DNA of 64,000 nt, from contig JAHEWK010000013.1 in NCBI GenBank assembly GCA_020740775.1, positions 806,001 through 870,000 of the forward strand, written 5' to 3'. Shown in pieces: positions 56,738 to 64,000 of this stretch (position 1 is its first letter; the number at the start of each line of letters is the position of its first letter). The notes beneath the pieces are model-generated. The model saw nothing but the letters and a program-made list of their open reading frames with translations. It made no database searches and had not been told where the DNA came from. This DNA is from Ilyonectria destructans. Lineage: Eukaryota; Ascomycota; Sordariomycetes; Hypocreales; Nectriaceae. Position numbers and translations under genes: made by a program.

Positions 56738-58151
56738 CTATAGCGAAACGTCATCACTCTTATTGTCCTTCAAAATCGCAGCAGCTTCTTCGCTCGCCCA
56801 CCAACTAATGCCAGGCTGACCCGGAAATTCGAACCTCGCCAAGCTCTCGGGCTTCATCTCAACGCTATAACCCGCCTCTATCGGAGTCTTGTAGTAGCCA
56901 TCGACAACCTGAGCCGGGTGGAAGAAATGCTCATGCAAGTGATCGACGTACTCCAACAGAGATGGCTTGCCGCTGACAACCACGAAGTCAATGGTGCTCA
57001 GGTGTGCCGTGTATTCCGGAAGCCCGACGCCGCCCGAATGGGGAACTACAGGAATACCAAACTTTTTGGCCATGAGAAGGATAGCCAGAACTTCGTTAAC
57101 GCCGCCCACCCTGCAAGCATCAATCTGACAAATGTCGATACAGCCGCCCATTAGCAGCTGCTTGAACATGATTCTATTCTGACACATCTCTCCAGTTGCC
57201 ACTCCAATCCCGTACGGTTTCAGAGCTTCTCGGATAGCCTTGTGGCCGAGAATATCGTCTGGTGAAGTAGGTTCCTCGATGAACCAAGGCTTGGCGTCTG
57301 ACAACTGCTTCATGTACTCGATCGCCTCGGGCACTGACCAAATCTGGTTTGCATCGACCATCAAGACACGATCCGGGCCGATGATTTCGCGAGCGATGCT
57401 CAACCGCCGTTTGTCCTTGTCCAAGTCGCCGCCGACCTTCATTTTGACGTGCTTGTAGCCTTGGCTAACGGCCTCTCGGAGAAGGATCTTGACCTTGTCC
57501 TCGCTGTAACCCAACCATCCTGCGCTTGTTGTATAGGCAGGCACCGCTCTATTGGACTCTGCGATATTGATTCTCTCTTTTTTGCCTTCTTGAGCCGTGT
57601 TGAGAAGGGCAATGGCCTCTTCGGGCGTGATGGCGTCGGTGATGTACCGAAAGTCGATACATTTTACCAATTCTTCTGGACTCATATCGGCGACCAGTTT
57701 CCAAACGGGCTTACCCATGACTTTGGCCCATAAATCCCAGATGGCGTTCACAACAGCGCCGAGGGCGAGGTGAATGACTCCTTTCTCGGGCCCGATCCAG
57801 CGAAGTTGAGAATCGTTGACAAGATAACGCCATGTTTTGCCCCAATCCTTAGTCAGGCTGTTGAGGGATTTGCCTTCAACCCGGTCCGCGAAGTACTCAA
57901 TTGCCCGGCAGACCAAGTCATTCCCACGACCTATAGTGAATGTCTCGAATACGTTAGCTCGTTGAATGATCAAAACCGGATAAAGATTGCAGTACCATGC
58001 CGTGGCCGGTAAAAGCGGAACTTGTGTCAAGGATGCAGTAAGCGGCCGAGTAATCACCCGCGGCATTCATCGCGTCGGATCCCGTACCATCGAGTGAGGT
58101 TGGAAAGCGCACATCTCGCGTACTGCATTTTGTGATGGTGATGTCTGTCAT
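56738..58151 (-). CDS. Enolase-superfamily sugar-acid dehydratase (L-fuconate/L-galactonate dehydratase type)
   Basis: Exons 58151-57996 and 57943-56738 (minus) give 453 residues; the intron has a GCTAAC branch and a GAG-ending acceptor (TTCGAG). An ATG 48 nt upstream (58199) is possible, but conservation starts at MTDITIT. The mandelate-racemase-subgroup active site is complete: K219-x-K221 in HVKMKVGG, metal ligands D249 (VDANQ), E275/E276 (IEEP) and E304 (GEMC), and H354 in HSGGVGLPEY. The N-terminal RDVRFPTSLDGTGSDAMN and FTIGRGND are typical of fuconate and fungal L-galactonate dehydratases, which convert the aldonic acid to a 2-keto-3-deoxy acid in the cytosol. With an FGHS permease and a dehydrogenase beside it, L-fuconate (6-deoxy sugar) is the more attractive substrate, but D-galacturonate-pathway L-galactonate cannot be excluded. 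Confidence 0.88.
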
Positions 58152-58665
58152 CGTGGCCGTGTAATTGAACCCTGTAAGACTCCGCTCCGGGAAACCCATT
58201 TTGAGCGAAGACGAGCAGGGTATTTAAGCATGTCTCGAAAGGACTCATGTCTACCAGCCAAGCGATCTCTCGTTGTACTTCCGTAATAAAAATTTACACC
58301 GCAAACTTGAGATGTCAGTCGGCCAGACTTGAGGCCAAAGAACACGAGTATTTAGCCGTCGGGTAATTTTAAAGAATGGTCATTGGTCGGGTATTTTTTG
58401 ATGTTCCGTCGGGAAATTCCCATTCTCCACTTGAACCACCTTCTTCTTATTACCCGATGGTCTTTTCTTCCTTTTGAGATCTAGTAACTCTTGGGGTGGC
58501 CCTCCGATACAGTTGCTTAGTAGGGTAAGGGCATGTTCTCAATTATGACGCTCTCGCCGAGGGGGGGAGAGCTATTTTTCTTGAAATAAATGTAGATCTA
58601 CTTCTGGTACGGTTGCGAAAGGTCCATCTTATTCTCTCCTCCCGACCCAATATTGACCAAGAATC
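58152..58665. promoter_or_regulatory. Bidirectional promoter of dehydratase and dehydrogenase with TCGGG boxes
   Basis: A 514-bp shared region. Four copies of a (G/A)TCGGG(T/A)A(A/T)T box occur within 101 bp (58358-58458), three on the plus strand and one on the minus. Each includes a CGG triplet, as recognised by Zn2Cys6 proteins, and a Zn2Cys6 gene sits nearby. Confidence 0.6.
58358..58458. repeat. Four TCGGGWAWT boxes (candidate operators)
   Basis: GTCGGGTAATTT at 58358, GTCGGGTATTTT at 58386, GTCGGGAAATTC at 58408 and ATCGGGTAAT (reverse) at 58458-58449. Confidence 0.65.
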
Positions 58666-59508
58666 ATGCATACCACAACTTCTTCGTACTCGCCACAAAC
58701 AACTCTGCCCTTGTCTGGCAAAGTCTACGCCATAACCGGAGGTGCCAATGGAATCGGGTTAGCAACAGCAAGACTCCTTTCGAGTCGGGGTGCGACAGTA
58801 TGTATCGGCGACATTGAGCAGCGAGGGCTAAAGGAAGCGGAAGCGTATTTCAGTTCACTGAATGCGCCTGTTATGATCACAAAGTTGGACGTGTCGCAGA
58901 GAAGCCAAGTCGACTCTTGGATCGAGTCAATCGTCCGTGGGTACGGACGGCTCGATGGCGCTGCCAACGTGGCGGGTATCATTGGCAAAGTCCACGGCAC
59001 TGCAGCCATCACAGAGTTGGAAGACGCCGAATGGGACCGCATCCTAGCCGTCAATCTGACTGGCACAATGTATTGTCTCCGAGCCGAATTGCAGCATATC
59101 GAAAATGGTGGATCGATTGTCAACGTTTCGTCCATTCACGGCTCCAAAGGTTGGCATCTCTTAGACCTCGTCGCCACTCAAGCGCTAACAATCGCAGGTT
59201 TTGCTAAGCATGCTGCATATGACGCAAGCAAACACGCAGTTAACGCTTTAACCAAGGTCGCCGCATTAGAAAATGGACATCGTGAGGTTCGCGTTAACAG
59301 CGTTGCTCCGGGCTCTATTTACACGCCTTTGATGCAAAAAGAGTGGGATGCCAAAGGTAGACCAAAGGACGCACCGTTCGATGAGCCTACAGCATTCCTT
59401 CGACAAGGGACGGCGGAGGAAACTGCAAACGTCATAGCCTTCTTACTTGGGCCAGAGAGTTCGTTTGTTAGCGGCAGTGTCTATGGGGTGGACGGCGCAT
59501 GGATTTGA
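58666..59508 (+). CDS. Short-chain dehydrogenase/reductase
   Basis: Exons 58666-59149 and 59198-59508 give 264 residues. The classical SDR features are TGGANGIG (residues 24-31, NAD(P) binding), an acidic residue after beta-2 (GDIE, favouring NAD), NVAG, the catalytic Ser in VSSIHG, and YDASK (Tyr and Lys). The 48-bp intron (59150-59197, GCTAAC branch, CGCAG acceptor) is a multiple of three without stop. Unspliced it would insert 16 residues between SKG and FAKH, next to the active site; splicing restores the usual SSIHGxKGFAKHAAYDASK. It is divergent from the dehydratase and likely co-regulated. It could oxidise an L-fucose-type aldose or the 2-keto-3-deoxy acid formed by the dehydratase. 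Confidence 0.9.
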   Translation: MHTTTSSYSPQTTLPLSGKVYAITGGANGIGLATARLLSSRGATVCIGDIEQRGLKEAEAYFSSLNAPVMITKLDVSQRSQVDSWIESIVRGYGRLDGAANVAGIIGKVHGTAAITELEDAEWDRILAVNLTGTMYCLRAELQHIENGGSIVNVSSIHGSKGWHLLDLVATQALTIAGFAKHAAYDASKHAVNALTKVAALENGHREVRVNSVAPGSIYTPLMQKEWDAKGRPKDAPFDEPTAFLRQGTAEETANVIAFLLGPESSFVSGSVYGVDGAWI

Positions 59509-59622
59509 GTGGCTTGGCTGGCGGTAATGAATTCACGTCAGATTTGGTATTTTATGCGTCTTGGGATGGGCTCAATGAGATGTTGGCAAGTGATTTAAAT
59601 GCATCCCAACTTTGAAGCTGGG

Positions 59623-62271
59623 TTAAATACTGAGTCCTCGAACACCTTTTGTCCACCTGTACAACGATAACACCCTCCGTCTTGCTCTGTGCGCCTCCAT
59701 ATTTGCTCCATTGAGTCCTCTAACACTATACAGCGTTGAGCGTAGAACCTTTCTAAATGTTCTCTATAAAACGGTCAGTTATCATTTCGAACTATTGGGA
59801 TTGAAGTTACTGTACCTGAAACTCGGTATTCAGCGTGACAATGGATACCTCGTGTGCCCGAATGATGTTTTCGCATGCGAGCTCCACTGACTGGTTCGGT
59901 CCAAGTTGAGGCATTCTGTCGGCAAACAACAAGAAAATGAAGCTTCCATGCAATAGATAGATGCCAAAAAGGTAGGACATGAAGGTCAACTCCGGGTCAA
60001 TCTCCAGGATAGTTGCAATTGTCTGAGAGGCCGAAATAGCATGAGATGCACACTCGGCGAATCCTCCAGAAGTAATCCAGCCATCGTCGTCGTCCATCAT
60101 ACAAATGGCGTCCCATTTTCCGTAGAGAAGCACATAAAGAACATGCATAATGTGTCTGCCATAAGCGCGTACGATTTGGAGCTGCGCCTGATCTGAGCTG
60201 CCTCTGCTTGTTGTAGCTTCGTGGCGAGTATGCGAGTTTGTAGTTAACGTTACTTCGTGAGGGAACGTCGTCGAGTTTGCGCCAAGTAGATTATCGTCGA
60301 GAGTTACAAGGCTGCCTTCGTATTGTTCCAAAAGCTTTCGTATTGAGAGCACAAAATGGTCATTGTCGCCACCTCCCAGCCTTGGATGCTGGCGTCTATG
60401 ATGGATCTCAATAATATCACCGAGGATCACCATCAAAGGCAGAAAATACTCGAAAAATGATGTTCCGGTGGCAGTAACAGGAGGCGCCAGTGTTCGACTT
60501 GGTAAATCTCCGTGTGGTATCGAGTCCAGGTTCTCCCAGACGGTTTCGGGTAACGGGGCTATTGTTTATCAGCAATTGTCAAAGCGGAAGAAATGAAACA
60601 ACCGACCGTAGACCTCGCAGCAAGAGTCGGGTATTAAAACAGTAGAATTGAATGACAAAGCTAGATGACGGTCCAGGCTGAAACAAAGCCAGAAGACACG
60701 TCGGCGCTCTTCGCGTTGCTCCATGTTAGCGAGCGTAGGTTCTAGTTGAGTTCTCTGGCAAACACAGAGTGGATTCGGACAAGGCTGCTCAGCCTCAAGG
60801 CAGCGTTCATCCTCACGGTTAAGCCTTAAAGAGATCACTAGTCTGGTGGCCTTCGACCACCATTTCTGGCAATCTGGTTTGCAGTCCAACCCCGACACCG
60901 CGATGGTCAAGAGAAGAAAAGTTAGCACGTCGTCGATTTCCCCGACAACTTCATTTGCAGTCGTTGCCGGCGGTGATACCAGAGAACCATCTAACCCAAG
61001 ACCAGTAGCATCTTTGTCAGCCCTTAAACTTCCTGGGATGATATTAGCTAGACTGCTACAGCGAATCTTGCCAGAGGGGAGCAAACCATCCACGTGACGC
61101 CATCTGTCCGGGTCTCGCCGTGAGATGAGTGAAGTGATGACATCGTAAAGTTGGTTGACGATTCTGGGTCTTGAGCCAGGGACCTGCAATATCATAATGT
61201 CGGCTGTCTGAGCAACACACCACAGAATAGTGGCGATTAAAGCTGGTGTTGTACAACGGGGTTTTGTAGGATGGAGCATAGACTTTTTGCGGAAAATCTT
61301 GGTAAGGATGAAGGGTGAAGCGCAATGGAACAACGAGCTCCCGGGATCAGTAAGGAAGATGTCGAATAACTCGCATGCCGTGGAAACTGAAATGATATCA
61401 CGTATGTAAGGAATCGCCGGATGAAGAAACGGGTACCGGCATTCCTGGCCAGTTTCCCTGCGTTGTGAAGGTCTTGATATGATGGTGGTGTTCGCATCAT
61501 TTCCGAAGGATCCACGGCCGACACTAATGTTTCTAAAGGACATGGGCGAGTCGGTAGAGGCGATGCTGGTTGCTGGAGGTCGCGAATCATGTCCGGCAGG
61601 TGAGCCTCCATCGACACCGTCTGTTTCGACGGGGTCGTATCCGTGAAAGCCTCTAGGCACAGAGAGGAACGACGGATCAAAAAGCGGTGACTGATTTGCC
61701 AAAGCGCTTTGGGAAACACCGTACCTGATGCTGTTTGATGGTGGGACTGGGGTTGGATCGTCCACATCCCCAACAGGCAGAGCTGCCTCATCGTAGTTCT
61801 CGTTTTCGCTGAGGTCCTGTGCACTAGACCGCGGTGCTTCATTGTTGGAGATAAAATGATGGGGCAGGTCGTGGTAGATTTGGTCTTCATATCTTGTCGA
61901 CGTCATCGGAGACTTCCCAGGACTACTGGCTGCTGGTGGGCGGCCTCGTTTCTTTACCTGGCGAGTATATAGGCAAGCGTAGTCGTACTCTGCCATTGAG
62001 GTCGCAGTTAGTACAAAGAATGGACGACCTGAATTATCAGATTGCCGGATTAGACGAACCTTTGCAGCGGCGACACGGCCTGTGCAAAGTCAGACCTCTG
62101 CCTTTTTCATCAGGGATGTTCTCTGACTTACGACTGCCCATCGCAGCGCGTGCGAGATGCACTGCATTTGTCGCATGCTCTGTTAACTCTCTTCCTCAGA
62201 GGCTCGGAGTTATTGTGAGACCTAAGTTGATAAGGGTTATAGCGACCCTGTTCAGCGCTCGAGGGTGACAT
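59623..62271 (-). CDS. Zn2Cys6 transcription factor of the cluster, five exons
   Basis: Exons (minus): 62271-62132, 62079-62060 (20 nt), 61989-60607, 60558-59816, 59763-59623; 808 residues in a closed frame. The zinc cluster is ACDKCSASRTRCDGQSPCRRC plus a sixth Cys: C33, C36, C43, C49, C52, C59, then a basic KKRGRPP tail like that of XlnR/ARA1-type activators. The middle homology region shows FLTDPGSSLFHCASPFILTK, ALIATILWCVAQTAD, RREERRRVFWLCFSLDRHLA-type sequence and, across the fourth junction, CCEVY-APLPE. Its place between the dehydrogenase and the AtuA-like gene and its CGG-type target class make it a candidate pathway regulator of the cluster. The two zinc-cluster introns leave a 20-nt microexon. 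Confidence 0.85.
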
Positions 62272-62779
62272 TTTTTGCTGGTGACAACAAGGGTCTTTCG
62301 ATTGAATGAAGCGATGGAAGGTGTTCTTTTTATGCTCGCGCCCCTGGATGCTGATCTTAAAGCGGGGTAAGGATGGTATTGGAGGAGGCTAAAGCTCCAT
62401 ACAGCGGCTGTGGCTTTAGGCACCTGGGATTTTACACAGGCTTTAATTCCCTTACTTTAGCTAGCTACTTATAGTTAGTATAATATCTATGTCTTTTTCT
62501 TGATCACTTTGGGAGCTCTGGTTGTTCCGTCCGTGAAGCTGAGAAAAGTAGGACCAGGTCTTTATCCCGCAAACGGGCCGCCACCGCCACTAGGCCGTGA
62601 CAATAATTAATGATACAATTACTGGAGTATAATTGAAGAGATAGTAAATAATAACTTCTTTTATGTTTAGGTATAGTTTGTAATAAGTGTCAATTCTACT
62701 AGCAAAATATATAAATAGCAATACTCTTTGATAATATCTAAGGAGGCTAGTTTCCTGTATTCTCTACTTCCTGTTACTA
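62272..62779. other. Intergenic region, 508 bp, AT-rich
   Basis: It lies upstream of the Zn2Cys6 gene and downstream of the AtuA-like gene, both on the minus strand. The part 62590-62760 is very AT-rich. Nothing else recognised. Confidence 0.5.
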
Positions 62780-64000
62780 CTAACTAAGGGAAATAGGGTT
62801 GCCCAGAAATTCGGCTGGGATATCGACAAACTTGCTTCGCAGATACTCAGCAACGCCTTTCCCGAGCATGTCGATCCTCGTGCTGCTCGCACCACCACCA
62901 CCCAGGAAGTCCAAGAACCTAAAGTGCACAGCCCAGATATGCGGGAACTCGCATCGCTCCACACTGACTGACTCTTTGTAATCCTCCCCAAGTAACGCCT
63001 TGATCCGCTTCACTGTCAGATAGGACTGCAGCCATCGGTACTCGTCAGCAGACCGGACAAAGAAACCGACATTGCAGTTGTCGCCCTTGTCTCCAGATCG
63101 AGCATGAGCTATCGCTCCCAGCGGTACTCTACTAGTGAAGCCAAAGGTTGCCATGTCTATCCCATTGGTCGTTTCATAGCTTGGGCGCTTCCCTGGAGGT
63201 GGAGCAGTGATGCCATGGTGCGAAACCTCGATCACTTGGTCATCAATTACCACGCGATGAGGAAGCTTCTCGTAGGATATTAGACCCGGGAAAAGTTCCA
63301 TGAACATTCTAGGAGACATGGTGCGGAAGTCAAGAGACATATGGTAGCCTATTAAGCGAAGATAGGTCAGTTTGCTTCATGCTAACAAGGAATTGTAATT
63401 CGCGGGAATGGCTCCAAAGAATTGCATACCAGCGTAAAACTGCATTCTCAGCGCGTATATATGCTTGCGGAACACGTCTTCGTTAATATCCTCCTTGTTC
63501 TTGGCCTTGACTAAAACCCTGACAGACACAGTCCCCAAGGCTTGGTTGCTTGGGTCAGGTGAACTAGAGCCATATCGCTCGATGCTTAGATCGGTGAGTG
63601 GTGTATCTTTGAACGCGTGCTCAATTTGCTGCCGCATAAATCGCTCTTTCGCATCCAGGTCGAGCCCATTCATATAGAAAGTAGCCTCAGCTTGGTAACC
63701 GCCTATTGATACTGTGATTGCTTTGGTTGTTGATGGGGGCGGACTGCCAAGGGCACCCGATACCCTTACCCGATCCTTCTCGTTGGTATTTTCAATTTTG
63801 ACACGCTTAATATCAGCGAGCACATCTGGGTTGATGTAATGAGTTCCTTGGATCTCGTATAGGAACTGCGCTCGCACATTGAGCTCCTCAACGAATCCCG
63901 GATGCTTTGGGTTTTTGGTAATGATGGTAGTGCCGTCATGCGCAATCTCGGCAATCGGGAATGCGAGGTCGACCATGCCTTCGAGATGCGGTCGTACACC
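62780..64000 (-). CDS. AtuA-like protein (DUF1446), 5' part outside window
   Basis: Exons 64000-63430 (continuing beyond the window) and 63348-62780 on the minus strand; the intron GTATGC...TTAATAG joins FYAG to YHMSLDF. The visible 379 residues match the acyclic-terpene-utilization AtuA family: GVRPHLEGMVDLAFPIAEIA, TKNPKHPGFV, TQFLYEIQG-like FLYEIQGTHYINPDV, ADIKRVKIE, VSGALGSPPPSTTKAITVSIGGYQAEATFY and, after the junction, IAHARSGDKGDNCNVG and LGGGGASSTRID near the end. AtuA is needed for terpene (geraniol/citronellol) degradation in bacteria, with unclear biochemistry; fungal homologues are uncharacterised. Its co-location with the sugar-acid genes is notable but may be chance. Confidence 0.9.

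Noticed and set aside
1..64000. tRNA, rRNA, CRISPR or complete transposon
   Set aside because: No cloverleaf-like or rRNA-like segment, spaced array, reverse transcriptase or transposase motif was noticed; a covariance-model search would be decisive for tRNA.

Overview
This is genomic DNA of a filamentous ascomycete (Pezizomycotina). Many genes carry short spliceosomal introns of 46-126 bp with GT...CTAAC...AG signals. The protein families are typical of such fungi: HET-domain proteins, Zn2Cys6 regulators with fungal-specific C-terminal domains, RTA1, tannase-type esterases, GH32 and FGHS permeases. The genus cannot be read from the sequence. Genes sit on both strands, and accessory or metabolic genes dominate; no housekeeping genes, rRNA or tRNA were recognised. 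Exon coordinates were inferred by eye from splice signals, reading frame and family motifs.

Left part (1-24 kb): a truncated MFS sugar transporter; a HET-ankyrin gene whose repeat array is cut by an in-frame TAA; a nine-exon Zn2Cys6 regulator divergent from a Baeyer-Villiger-type flavin monooxygenase; a second HET gene; a secreted copper amine oxidase divergent from another Zn2Cys6 regulator across a GATA-rich promoter; an F-box-like hypothetical protein; an O-methyltransferase; and a tannase/feruloyl-esterase-type hydrolase.

Middle (25-44 kb): an RTA1 membrane protein, a sulfotransferase-like P-loop protein, a 4.2-kb stretch without convincing genes, an UNC93/DUF895-type MFS protein, a very long C2H2-containing gene on the minus strand split by an in-frame TGA, another gene-poor stretch, and a secreted GH32 invertase/inulinase.

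Right part (44.6-64 kb): a tiny five-exon gene for an 8-cysteine secreted peptide with a CS-alpha-beta (defensin-like) spacing lies divergent from a secreted two-part protein (Cys-rich pro-region, acidic linker, dibasic site, Cys-free beta-rich domain resembling aerolysin-type pore formers). A conserved 83-residue small protein and a sulfatase pseudogene follow. The end of the window looks like a sugar-acid catabolic cluster: an FGHS (fucose-type) permease, an enolase-superfamily L-fuconate/L-galactonate-type dehydratase, a short-chain dehydrogenase, a Zn2Cys6 activator and an AtuA-like (DUF1446) protein. The dehydratase and dehydrogenase share a bidirectional promoter with four TCGGG boxes.
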